DNA of 64,000 nt from Desulfovibrio sp. (GTDB taxonomy: Bacteria; Desulfobacterota; Desulfovibrionia; Desulfovibrionales; Desulfovibrionaceae), in the NCBI GenBank assembly GCA_022839785.1, contig JALHJW010000001.1:62001-126000 (forward strand), written 5' to 3'. The translations under genes were made by a program, and so were the position numbers. Under the pieces are notes generated by a model. That model was not told the origin of the DNA. It ran no database searches and saw only the letters and a program-made list of their open reading frames with translations. Numbering within the stretch: position 1 is the first letter of the stretch; every line of letters begins with the position of its first letter. Positions 41,911 through 51,217 of this stretch are shown in pieces.

Positions 41911-42756
41911 TCATTCGTCGTGCGCGCCGAAAACGCGCTTCATGGTTTCCATTTCGTCCGCCGCGGCGGCGTCGGCCGGGCAGGAGCCGTTCTGCCCGGG
42001 CAGGGGGCAGGCAAAGGGCGTCTCCGAGGTCCCGGCCACCACCACACGGTCACGGCCGCTCTGCTTGGCCTCGTAGAGCGCCTCGTCCACGCGGGCGAAG
42101 AGGGAGGTGGCCGAATCCGCCTCTATCCTGTCCAGCCCGGCCACGCCCAGGGAGACGCGCACGCCGATGCGCTGCCCCTCGGGCAGAAGTATCTCGCGTT
42201 CACGCACGGCCTGACGGATGCGCTCGGCCAGAATCTCGCCGCCATGGGAATCCGTCTGCGGCATGATCACCGCGAACTCCTCGCCGCCCACCCGGGCCAG
42301 GGTGTCGCCCTCGCGCACCAGGGCCGCCACAGTGGCCGCCACCGTGCGCAGGACGGCGTCTCCGGCCGGATGGCCGTAGGTGTCGTTGACGCTCTTGAAG
42401 TGGTCCAGGTCCAGCAGGATCAGGCACAAGGGCCGTACGTAGCGCTTGGCGTTGGCGAACTCGGCCCTGAGCGTCTCGTGAAAGTAGCGCGTGTTGTAGA
42501 GCCGCGTCAGGTGATCCACCAGCGACAGCTCGGCGAAACGCTGTTCCTGTCTGCCGATGATGTAGCCGAAGGCCCCGAAGACCAGCAGGGAGCCGCAGGT
42601 CATGTAGGCGAAGAGCAGGATCTGAAAGCCGGCGTCCGCCATGCCCCACAGGCCCAAAACTGCGGACACGGCGGCCCAGCCCAGCGGCGCGCCCAGTCCG
42701 AGCACGAGGCCCTGACGGAAACGCCGGCCGGTCCTTCCGACTTCAGGTTGCTCCAT
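41911..42756 (-). CDS. membrane diguanylate cyclase (GGDEF)
   Basis: A 281-residue protein with two N-terminal helices (VLGLGAPLGWAAVSAVLGLW and FQILLFAYMTCGSLLVFGAF), a short linker, and a GGDEF domain (about 85-250). The active site is GGEEF near residue 157, and the REGD inhibitory site sits five residues before it, so it should make cyclic di-GMP and be product-inhibited. A Cys-containing tail (ETPFACPLPGQNGSCPADAA) is of unknown use. First gene of a five-gene operon with cyclophilin and envelope hydrolases. Confidence 0.94.
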   Translation of the reverse strand: MEQPEVGRTGRRFRQGLVLGLGAPLGWAAVSAVLGLWGMADAGFQILLFAYMTCGSLLVFGAFGYIIGRQEQRFAELSLVDHLTRLYNTRYFHETLRAEFANAKRYVRPLCLILLDLDHFKSVNDTYGHPAGDAVLRTVAATVAALVREGDTLARVGGEEFAVIMPQTDSHGGEILAERIRQAVREREILLPEGQRIGVRVSLGVAGLDRIEADSATSLFARVDEALYEAKQSGRDRVVVAGTSETPFACPLPGQNGSCPADAAAADEMETMKRVFGAHDE

Positions 42757-42820
42757 GCCCGGTCCATAGCCCAAAGCGGGCAGGGGCTCAATGGCCCCTT
42801 CCCGCCATCTGGGGAATCGC

Positions 42821-44662
<1,842 letters not shown>

Positions 44663-44693
44663 TGTTTTCGGGTATCCTGTGAGTGTGGCGGGA

Positions 44694-44733
44694 AAAAGAC
44701 GAAAACCCCCGTCCCGCCGGGGCGGGACGGGGG
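44694..44733 (-). terminator. terminator of the RRM gene
   Basis: Minus-strand CCCCCGTCCCGCC (44721-44733) pairs with GGCGGGACGGGGG (44706-44718), followed by TTTTCGTCTTTTT. It separates the RRM gene from typA. Confidence 0.85.
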
Positions 44734-44759
44734 GCGACGAGACAAGTCTCTGGGGAGGG

Positions 44760-45035
44760 TTAGTAGTCGCGGCGCGGCGGACGGGCGGGCTTCTTCTGGT
44801 TCGCCTCGTTCACGCGCAGGGTGCGGCCGTTGAACTCCTTGCCGTCAAGGGCCTCGACGGCGGCCTTGGCGGCGGTCTCGTCCATCTCGACGAAGCCGAA
44901 GCCGCGGAACCTGCCAGTCTCGCGGTCCATGATGAATTTGACGTTGAAGACTTCGCCGTAGGTGGAGAAGTACTTACGGACGTCCTCCTCGGAAACGCTG
45001 AAGGGCAGATTGCCGACATAGATGGACATGGACAT
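44760..45035 (-). CDS. small RRM-type RNA-binding protein
   Basis: A 91-residue protein with one RNA recognition motif: RNP2 IYVGNL at residues 5-10 and RNP1 RGFGFVEM near 45-52, then KKPARPPRRDY as a basic tail. Bacterial proteins of this type (cyanobacterial Rbp-like) bind single-stranded RNA and are often cold-induced. ATG 45035 has AGGAG 7 nt upstream. A long structured leader precedes it (45036-45190), suggesting post-transcriptional control. Confidence 0.93.
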   Translation of the reverse strand: MSMSIYVGNLPFSVSEEDVRKYFSTYGEVFNVKFIMDRETGRFRGFGFVEMDETAAKAAVEALDGKEFNGRTLRVNEANQKKPARPPRRDY

Positions 45036-45226
45036 GAACAGACTCCTGGTCCGAGATGAAAAAGCGTTCAAAGTGCCACACGATACCAAGGCCCCTACCA
45101 CGGCTTACGCAAAGGCAAGCACATTCGCCGTAGCCGAATTTGCAATACCGTGCAAGAGGAAAAATTGCACAAGCCCGAAAACAGGCGTCTCCCCATTGTA
45201 TACCGCCAGAGTATCATAACCGGCAA
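45036..45226 (-). promoter_or_regulatory. promoter and structured 5' leader of the RRM gene
   Basis: Minus-strand TTGCCG (45221-45226), 18 nt, TATACA (45197-45202) predicts a start near 45190 and a leader of about 155 nt. In it GTGCAA/TTGCAC (45150-45155 with 45165-45170) and ATTCG/CGAAT (45123-45127 with 45135-45139) form hairpins. The region is clearly less GC-rich than its surroundings. Confidence 0.5.
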
Positions 45227-45447
45227 TCCTTGCCACGCCTAGACTCCATTGTTATGCACTGCAAAAAACTCTGCAACACTCTCCAACATGCCGTCGTCAA
45301 TACGGTTCCTCTCCCCGTCAGTGCAGCCCAAAAACGCTTTCCGTCCGTTGCCGCTCTACGGACTCCCCTACCGGCAAAGCCGGACTTCCGGGAAAGCACG
45401 TCCCGAAAAGGCCCCCAACCCCTTCTCCGGCCCGTTTCCCCCGGGGA
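45227..45447. other. intergenic stretch upstream of the RRM promoter
   Basis: About 220 bp between the RRM promoter and the stop of the PEP-synthase-like gene. Short open frames exist on both strands but none has a good ribosome site or protein-like composition. No clear terminator for the PEP-synthase-like gene is visible. Confidence 0.35.
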
Positions 45448-48054
45448 TCACGTGCCTTCGGGCGGGAAGAGGCGGGAAAGATCAGTGATCATCTTGGCGC
45501 GCAGGGCCGTGACCGAGGCCGTATCGGTCATGACCATGTCGAGCTGGCGCGTGTGGGTGATGAGGTAGCCGAGTACGGAAAGTTTCTCCTCCATGACCGT
45601 CTGGGGCTGCCCCTTGATGCGTGCGGCCAGCCTGTCGGCCACGATCTCGGAGTCGAAACCGAATTCCTTCAGGATGCCTGCGATGAAGTGGATGCGACGC
45701 ATGCGGCGCTCGATGTTGGCGGCCCCGCCCTCGAAACGGAAGACCGCGTAGTTCTCCGTGGCGCGCTCGCCCACCAGGGCCTCCACGGAGCAGAAGTGGA
45801 AGCCGAAGCGGGACTGCAGGGAACAAAATCCCCGCGAGATCATGAAATAGTTCTTCACCGTATAGGCCGAACCGGCCACGGGATCGAGTTCCGGATTGCG
45901 CGTGGCCTCGAAGACCACGGACATGAAGCCGCGCGGGTTGACTCCGGGAGGCCCCCCCCAGGGCACCGCCATCATGCCCTTCCACAGGGCCAGCATGGGC
46001 GTCGAGGCGATGTTCGAGAGGCGTACGGTGTCGCCGGGCTCGTCCTTCCAGTAACCGTCGTCCAGGTTGACAACCCAGAACTGCATGGGCACTTGGCAGA
46101 CCAGACGACGGCTCTTGGCCAGGGCGTAATCCTTGGACTGGCAGAAGGCGAACATCTCCTCCACGGAGCGCTCGTGGATGAAACGGGCGATGTCGTGCAG
46201 AGTCCGACAGTTCTCGGGCCTGAATTCGGCCGCCTCGACCTCCATCAGGTTCAGCGGAATGATCAGATCCGCGGCCCAGATCAAGGCCTCGTGCACCGGG
46301 CTGCCGAGCAGGGGACTGCGCGTGGAGGCCGCGGCGTCGGCGGAGCAGCCCGCCGGACGGCCGGAGTAGACAGCGCCGCCTTCCCCGTCCACGGTCACCT
46401 CGCTCCCGTCCGCCAGGGCGGTGAGCGCCCCTGCCGCGCCGACCAGGGCCGGGATGCCCCATTCCCGGCAGATGCCCGCCAGACGGCTGGTGGCCGTGCC
46501 GGACTCGCTGACCACGGCGGCGGCCAGGGGAAGCAGCGCGGCCAGCCGGGGATCGGCCGAGGCCGCCACGATCACGCCGCCGCGCGGAAAGTCGAGCAGT
46601 CCCTCGGGGCTGGTCACGACGTGCGCCGGCCCGCTCGCCAGACCTGGCGCCGCGGACACGGCGCCCCGCACCAGGACGGCGCAGTCCTTGGCTGAAAACT
46701 CCCTGCGCGCCGCGAACTTGCGCGGCAGCGACAGGTGACGGCAGTGCACGACGTGGAAGGCCCCGGACTCGTCCAGCAGCCATTCCATCTCCACGGCCGC
46801 GCCCAGAAGCTCCTCGACGGTGCGGCCAAGACGGGAGAGGGACAGAATCTCCTCGTCCGACAGGGCGGGCATGCCGGCCTCGCCGTCCGTGGTCTGCATA
46901 CGGCAGACGCCGCCCTGCGGATCGCATACGAACTTGCCCGCCTTGTGGCGCACGACCCGCATGAGGATGTCCGGCGGTTCGGTGCGTGAGACGAGGTAGG
47001 AATCCGCGTCCGAAGTTCCCTCGCTGACCGAGTCCGGCAGGCCCAGGGCCGCGGCCAGGAGCAGCTTGGCTTCCTCGCCCGGGCGGGGGCTCCTGGTGTG
47101 CAGCACCCCGCCTGCCCGGGCTCCGGCCATGGCCTGGAAGGAGACCACCATGGACACGTCGCGGTTGCGCAGGCCGCGCACGCGGCGGGCGGCCATGGCC
47201 AGCGGGCCGTACTTGCGCGCCGCCAGTTCCCTGTAGGCCCGGATCGCCTCGGCGGGATCGACGTTGAGCAGGGCGCGGTCGTGCCCCACCAGCGCCGCGC
47301 CCGCCGCCGCCTCCACCACGGCCTCGCCGCGCAACGCGAGACGCGCGCCGGGGGCCGCCGCCGTGAGGCGGGCGCAGGCCCGGAGAATGGCCTCCTCAAG
47401 TCCGGACGGCAGAGGGGCCGCCTCGATCAGCTCGCGCAGGCCCGCGGACAGGGCGGCCAGTTCCTCGGGCCGGGTCGCGCCCGCGGCTTGAATGCGGCGG
47501 TCGATCTCCTCCTGCAGGCCGTTCTCGGCCATGAAGGCCCGGAACCCCGCCGCCGTGACCACGAATCCGGGCGGGACCACGCCCGGCAGCCGGACGGCCA
47601 CCTCGCCGAGGGCGGCGGCGGGAAAGCCCGCCAGACCGGACAGCCTGCGGTTCAGCTCCGTGAGATCGAGGACCAGGGGGTCGCCCCCGCTTTGGGGCGG
47701 CCGGGGCGAGAGGATGGGGCCGAGTTGTTCCTTGATCTCGCGAAAGCGCGTCTCCAGGGCGGCGTAGCGGCCCGGGACCAGCGCGGCGAAAAGGCGGATC
47801 ATGCGGAAGACGCCGGTGGCCGTGTTGACCCCAAGGGTGCGGACCAACTCGATGCCGAAGGGCGTGGGGCTTTGCAGGGCCGCTTCCACGGCGGCCATGG
47901 ATTCGAGGAATTCGCTGTGCGCGGTGAGGAGAAGCTTGAAATCGTGGTACCGCGCCCTGAACGCGGCTCGAAGATCGTCGGGCTCGTCCCCGGAAGCCGC
48001 CGTGGGGCGGCTTCCGGGGAACAGAAACCCGATGAGCCTCCGCAAAGCCCTCAC
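45448..48054 (-). CDS. PEP-synthase-like protein with altered phospho-histidine site
   Basis: An 868-residue protein. Residues about 1-125 are helical and unassigned. About 130-460 resemble the pyruvate/PEP-synthase ATP-grasp domain: VRLPGVVPPGFVVTAAGFRAF, SMVVSFQAMAGARAGGVLHT, ALGLPDSVSEGTSDADSYLV and VVHCRHLSLP. The usual RSSATAEDLP loop reads LRGEAVVEAAAG, a degenerate form. About 470-565 match the phosphohistidine swivelling domain (GPAHVVTSPEGL, VVSESGTATSRLAGICREWGIP), but the catalytic His of TSH is Arg. The C-terminal 300 residues are not the PEP-binding TIM barrel. Real gluconeogenic activity is unlikely; a regulatory or sensory role is more plausible. GTG 48054 lacks a clear ribosome site. 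Third gene of the TauE operon. Confidence 0.8.
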   Translation of the reverse strand: MRALRRLIGFLFPGSRPTAASGDEPDDLRAAFRARYHDFKLLLTAHSEFLESMAAVEAALQSPTPFGIELVRTLGVNTATGVFRMIRLFAALVPGRYAALETRFREIKEQLGPILSPRPPQSGGDPLVLDLTELNRRLSGLAGFPAAALGEVAVRLPGVVPPGFVVTAAGFRAFMAENGLQEEIDRRIQAAGATRPEELAALSAGLRELIEAAPLPSGLEEAILRACARLTAAAPGARLALRGEAVVEAAAGAALVGHDRALLNVDPAEAIRAYRELAARKYGPLAMAARRVRGLRNRDVSMVVSFQAMAGARAGGVLHTRSPRPGEEAKLLLAAALGLPDSVSEGTSDADSYLVSRTEPPDILMRVVRHKAGKFVCDPQGGVCRMQTTDGEAGMPALSDEEILSLSRLGRTVEELLGAAVEMEWLLDESGAFHVVHCRHLSLPRKFAARREFSAKDCAVLVRGAVSAAPGLASGPAHVVTSPEGLLDFPRGGVIVAASADPRLAALLPLAAAVVSESGTATSRLAGICREWGIPALVGAAGALTALADGSEVTVDGEGGAVYSGRPAGCSADAAASTRSPLLGSPVHEALIWAADLIIPLNLMEVEAAEFRPENCRTLHDIARFIHERSVEEMFAFCQSKDYALAKSRRLVCQVPMQFWVVNLDDGYWKDEPGDTVRLSNIASTPMLALWKGMMAVPWGGPPGVNPRGFMSVVFEATRNPELDPVAGSAYTVKNYFMISRGFCSLQSRFGFHFCSVEALVGERATENYAVFRFEGGAANIERRMRRIHFIAGILKEFGFDSEIVADRLAARIKGQPQTVMEEKLSVLGYLITHTRQLDMVMTDTASVTALRAKMITDLSRLFPPEGT

Positions 48055-48078
48055 GTGATCATGGGGCTTGGCATGGCG

Positions 48079-48804
48079 CTAGACTTCCTTCTTGGCCTTG
48101 GACTTCTTCATGGACAGGCCGATCCCCTCGAAAAGCTCGAATATGCCGAAGCCGTACCAGAGGGTGTAGATCACATAAAACGCCAGAAGTCCAATGAGCG
48201 TGAAGGCCTTGGAACCGACGCTCTCGGCCGGGATGCCGTAGAAGTTGTAGCCCGGCTCGATGCCCTTGAGCACCACGAGGTTGACGGCGCTGGCTTCCTC
48301 GATCTTCTTCTGCCTCTGCAGGGCCTTGATGGAGGCGGACAGCGTCTCGTGCCAGAGCTTGACCGCCTCCTTGCCGTCCATGCCGTAGAACGCGCCGACC
48401 TTGGCCGCGTCGTTGTTGTACAGGTCGTCGGAATCCTGCAGTACGCGGGAGAAGATGGCACCCATCTTGCCCGTGTAGGCCAGCTTGCCTTCCTTGACTT
48501 CGGCGGCGAGTCCGGCCTTCTGCAGGACGTCCACGGCCTTGGCCGCGCTCTCGGGCTTCTTCAGCGCCACTTCCACGCTGATTTCCGTGCCCTCGAACTT
48601 GGCCACGTTCTCGCGGATGCCGGGGATGAAGTAGGACGAGCCCTTGGACAACTTGTTGAAGAGGTCGTCCGCGAACTCCAGGCCGTTCATGTCATGCCCC
48701 TTCTGGTCCTTTCCGAACCAGGGCATGAAGATCATGACGAAGATGACGGTGAAGGAGATCAGCAGGGCCAAGCCCTTTGCCTTGGGGGTCATGCTGCCGG
48801 CCAT
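48079..48804 (-). CDS. two-helix inner-membrane protein with large extracytoplasmic domain, unknown
   Basis: A 241-residue protein. An N-terminal helix (GLALLISFTVIFVMIFMPWF) and a C-terminal helix (AFTLIGLLAFYVIYTLWYGF) flank a 165-residue soluble part of mixed structure (KFEGTEISVEVALKKPESAA, SDDLYNNDAAKVGAFYGMDG). The tail MKKSKAKKEV is basic and cytoplasmic. ATG 48804 lies 1 nt after the TauE stop with AGGAGGG inside the end of tauE, so the two are coupled. I do not recognise a family. The tight linkage suggests a partner of the permease. Confidence 0.8.
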   Translation of the reverse strand: MAGSMTPKAKGLALLISFTVIFVMIFMPWFGKDQKGHDMNGLEFADDLFNKLSKGSSYFIPGIRENVAKFEGTEISVEVALKKPESAAKAVDVLQKAGLAAEVKEGKLAYTGKMGAIFSRVLQDSDDLYNNDAAKVGAFYGMDGKEAVKLWHETLSASIKALQRQKKIEEASAVNLVVLKGIEPGYNFYGIPAESVGSKAFTLIGLLAFYVIYTLWYGFGIFELFEGIGLSMKKSKAKKEV

Positions 48805-48805
48805 G

Positions 48806-50056
48806 TTACTTGCCCTCCTGGCGCAGGGCGCCGATGTTGCCGAAGAACTTGCCGAAGACAAAGATGCCGAAGATGGCGACCACGATCCAGAAGACGATGT
48901 TGCCCACGAACTCGAAGTTGTTCACGAGACCCTTGGGCAGATCGAGGTATTCGAGTTCCACCAGCTTCTTGGGCAGCACCGCGAGGCGGTTGATGAAGCC
49001 CGCGATGATGGAGATGGCGTAGAAGCCGCGGATGTGGATGCCCTTGACCACTTTGGTGGTCAGCGCGCCGACCTGGATGCCCAGCAGGGAGCCGATGAGC
49101 ATGCCCATGGCCAGGGTGTAGAAGACGTAGCCGTAGATGGCGTACTGGGCGATGGAGGCGAAGCCCGCGGTGAAGATGATCTGCAGGATGTCCGTGCCCA
49201 CGGTGGTCATGGAGGAGACGCCGAAGATGTACACGAACATGGGGAAGGTCACGAAACCGCCGCCCACGCCCATGATCGCGGCCAGCATACCGACGATGAC
49301 GCCGCCCGCGGCCACGACCCAGCCGGAGATGCGCTTGCCGCCGGGCACCAAGTCCTCGTCGAAGGTGATCATCGGGGGAACGTTCATGTTCTGCAGGTTG
49401 GAGGCCAGCTTGGTGGTGCCGGAAGCGCCGCCGTGCGCGTCGCCGGAGTCGCCCTTCCTGCTGGCGGAGATGAAATCGAAGAGGGCGTAGAAGCCCAGGA
49501 AGCCGAGGAGCACCGCGTAGATCGAGCTGATGAACAATTCGGAGAGCAGCGGGTCCTTGTTGTACAGGGTCTTGTTGATCCAGCCGCCGATCATGGTGCC
49601 GCCGCCCGCGCCGACCAGGAAGGCCACGGCCAGGGAGACCGAAACGTTGCCGAGCTTCTTGTGCACCGTGGTGCCCATGATGGCCTTGGCGAAGATGTGG
49701 AAAAGGTCCGTGCCCACGGCCAGGATGCCCTTGACGCCCGCGGCCATCAGCGCCGGGGTGATGATGAAGCCGCCGCCCGCGCCGATGCAGCCGGTGATCA
49801 GGCCCGCGGCCAGACCGACGGCGATGGACACGAGGAAGATGGTGTTGGTGTAGAAGGCCGGAGCGTACGCCGTCTTGCCGCCCAGCATATCCGCCGCCTC
49901 AACGAAGGACAGGCCGAGGATGGGCAGACAGAGCGCCGCCAGGATCAGCAGCTTCTTCCTGTTCTTGATGATCGAGGTCGAAACCTCGATGTCCCATTTC
50001 GCGTGAGCGATGCTCGACGCCTTCAGGAATTCGAAAACTTTTCTCGGAAAGCTCAT
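48806..50056 (-). CDS. TauE/SafE-family sulfite/organic-anion permease
   Basis: A 416-residue permease. A cytoplasmic N-terminus of about 45 residues leads to eight or nine helices. Two TauE half repeats are visible: GLAAGLITGCIGAGGGFIITPALMAAG and VGMLAAIMGVGGGFVTFPMFVYIFG, each with the conserved GxGGG bend. The loop between halves (SASRKGDSGDAHGG) is hydrophilic. The family moves sulfite, sulfoacetate, taurine-derived or similar anions, mostly outward. ATG 50056 is used for its fit with homologues; longer frames upstream have no support. First gene of a tight three-gene set, 86 nt after a response-regulator gene. Confidence 0.92.
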   Translation of the reverse strand: MSFPRKVFEFLKASSIAHAKWDIEVSTSIIKNRKKLLILAALCLPILGLSFVEAADMLGGKTAYAPAFYTNTIFLVSIAVGLAAGLITGCIGAGGGFIITPALMAAGVKGILAVGTDLFHIFAKAIMGTTVHKKLGNVSVSLAVAFLVGAGGGTMIGGWINKTLYNKDPLLSELFISSIYAVLLGFLGFYALFDFISASRKGDSGDAHGGASGTTKLASNLQNMNVPPMITFDEDLVPGGKRISGWVVAAGGVIVGMLAAIMGVGGGFVTFPMFVYIFGVSSMTTVGTDILQIIFTAGFASIAQYAIYGYVFYTLAMGMLIGSLLGIQVGALTTKVVKGIHIRGFYAISIIAGFINRLAVLPKKLVELEYLDLPKGLVNNFEFVGNIVFWIVVAIFGIFVFGKFFGNIGALRQEGK

Positions 50057-50108
50057 TTTCCGTACCTCACATTGTTGTTCCGGATGACTCCTGCATTCCC
50101 AACCCTCT

Positions 50109-50127
50109 CCCGGACGCGCGGTCCGGG
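50109..50127 (-). other. intercistronic hairpin between response regulator and tauE
   Basis: CCCGGAC (50109-50115), 5-nt loop, GTCCGGG (50121-50127). On the minus strand no T-run follows, so it is more likely an mRNA processing or stability element than a terminator. Confidence 0.4.
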
Positions 50128-50141
50128 AAAAAACTCCGCCG

Positions 50142-50591
50142 TCAGGTTCCGCCGCCCGCACCTCCGTTTCCGGTTGCCTCCCTCATCCGCCTCTGCCGCT
50201 CCTCCTGTTCGTGAAGCATCTTGCGCTTCCAGGCGTCCTGTATCCTGTAGAGAAGATGGTCCATCTCCACGGGTTTCATGAGGTAGTCGAAGGCCCCCTT
50301 CTCAAGGCCGTCCATGGCGGCCTCGATCTCGGCGTGGCCGGTGAGCATGATCACCTCCACCGCGGGCCAGTTCCCTTTGATGCGCTCCAGGACCTGCATG
50401 CCGTCCATGCCCGGCATCTTCACGTCCAGGACCACCACGTCCGCCGTCTCGGCCGCGAGGGCGTCCAGGGCCGCCTGCCCGCCCTCGGCGGTGCGCACCG
50501 CGACCCCGCGCCGCTCCAGACGCTTGGTGATGATCTCGCGAAAGTCCTGTTCGTCGTCCACCAGAAGGACCTTGGGCTGCTGCTCCTGCAT
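50142..50591 (-). CDS. single-domain response regulator
   Basis: A 149-residue protein: a canonical CheY-like receiver (VLLVDDEQDFREI acidic pair, VVVLDVKMPGMDG phospho-Asp, IMLTGHAE Thr switch, and the conserved Lys in FDYLMKPVE) with a C-terminal charged tail (KRKMLHEQEERQRRMREA) and no DNA-binding domain. It could pass phosphate within the kinase pathway or act on a protein partner. The ATG overlaps the upstream stop as TGATG, and GGGAGG precedes it. Confidence 0.93.
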   Translation of the reverse strand: MQEQQPKVLLVDDEQDFREIITKRLERRGVAVRTAEGGQAALDALAAETADVVVLDVKMPGMDGMQVLERIKGNWPAVEVIMLTGHAEIEAAMDGLEKGAFDYLMKPVEMDHLLYRIQDAWKRKMLHEQEERQRRMREATGNGGAGGGT

Positions 50592-50998
50592 CACGTCCTC
50601 CCTTCTCGTCCGGATCGGGGCTCCGTCCCGTTCTCCCGGACCAATCCGGCGCAGTCCCGCGCGGCCAGCCGGACCGCTTCCAGCAGGGGGCCGGTCCGGC
50701 CGTCCTTTTCCACGACCGGAGCGCCGGACCGGTCGAGGCCGCCCTCGCCCCCGTGGGCATGGACCACCAGGCACACGTCGGGAAATTCCCGCCTCAGGCG
50801 CTTGATCAGAGGCAGACCGCCCTGGTCCGGCAGGTCCGGGTCGAGGACCACGATCCCGGGAGCCGCGCTCCCCGCCAGGTACGCGAGCATGTCCCCCGCG
50901 CTGCCCGCGGCCAGGACCGCGTAGCCCTGATGCTGCAACTCCCGCTGCAGAAATTCCCGCACATGCGGATTGCGGTCCACGATGAGAATGCTGATCAC
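50591..50998 (-). CDS. degenerate receiver-domain protein
   Basis: A 135-residue receiver-like protein. The phospho-Asp region is present (IVVLDPDLPDQGG), but the acidic pair reads LIVDRN instead of VDDE, the switch Thr/Ser is replaced by His (LVVHAHGGEGG), and the region around the conserved Lys is altered (VVEKDGR). It may work without phosphorylation. GTG 50998 is chosen: AAGGGG lies 8 nt upstream, and the predicted sigma54 start site near 51020 would exclude the ATG at 51022. Coupled to the next receiver by a 1-nt stop/start overlap. Confidence 0.8.
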   Translation of the reverse strand: MISILIVDRNPHVREFLQRELQHQGYAVLAAGSAGDMLAYLAGSAAPGIVVLDPDLPDQGGLPLIKRLRREFPDVCLVVHAHGGEGGLDRSGAPVVEKDGRTGPLLEAVRLAARDCAGLVRENGTEPRSGREGRT

Positions 50999-51030
50999 GC
51001 GGCTGCCCCTTGTCTTGTGCATGCCCTAGG

Positions 51031-51046
51031 GCAAGGGGCGTGCCAA
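51031..51046 (-). promoter_or_regulatory. sigma54 (RpoN) -24/-12 promoter
   Basis: Minus strand TTGGCACGCCCCTTGC, matching the consensus TTGGCAC-N5-TTGCA at all but the last base, with GG and GC 10 nt apart. Transcription should start near 51020 and read the degenerate receiver, the response regulator and probably tauE onward. Confidence 0.85.
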
Positions 51047-51152
51047 AGCCGCCGTCGCGGCCGGACAAACGGCGATGCAGGGAGCACAAGGCCTAGCGGA
51101 GGGGATGGAGTGGATCGGAAATGTCCAGGGGAGGATTCCGGTGTCAGGTTCT

Positions 51153-51167
51153 TTTACAGTCTGTAAA
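51153..51167. promoter_or_regulatory. candidate enhancer site (perfect palindrome) for a sigma54 activator
   Basis: TTTACAGTCTGTAAA, a perfect 7-1-7 inverted repeat about 110 nt upstream of the -24/-12 promoter and about 50 nt after the stop of the sigma54 activator gene. Position and symmetry fit a binding site for the adjacent NtrC-family regulator. Confidence 0.65.
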
Positions 51168-51217
51168 CCCGGAGGGGCATCCGCGGCCGGATGCCTCCTG
51201 AAGACCGGCGAAGAGGA

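Noticed and set aside
45140..45568. 142-codon plus-strand frame upstream of the RRM gene
   Set aside because: It lacks a ribosome site, runs into the end of the PEP-synthase-like gene antisense, and has no protein-like pattern.
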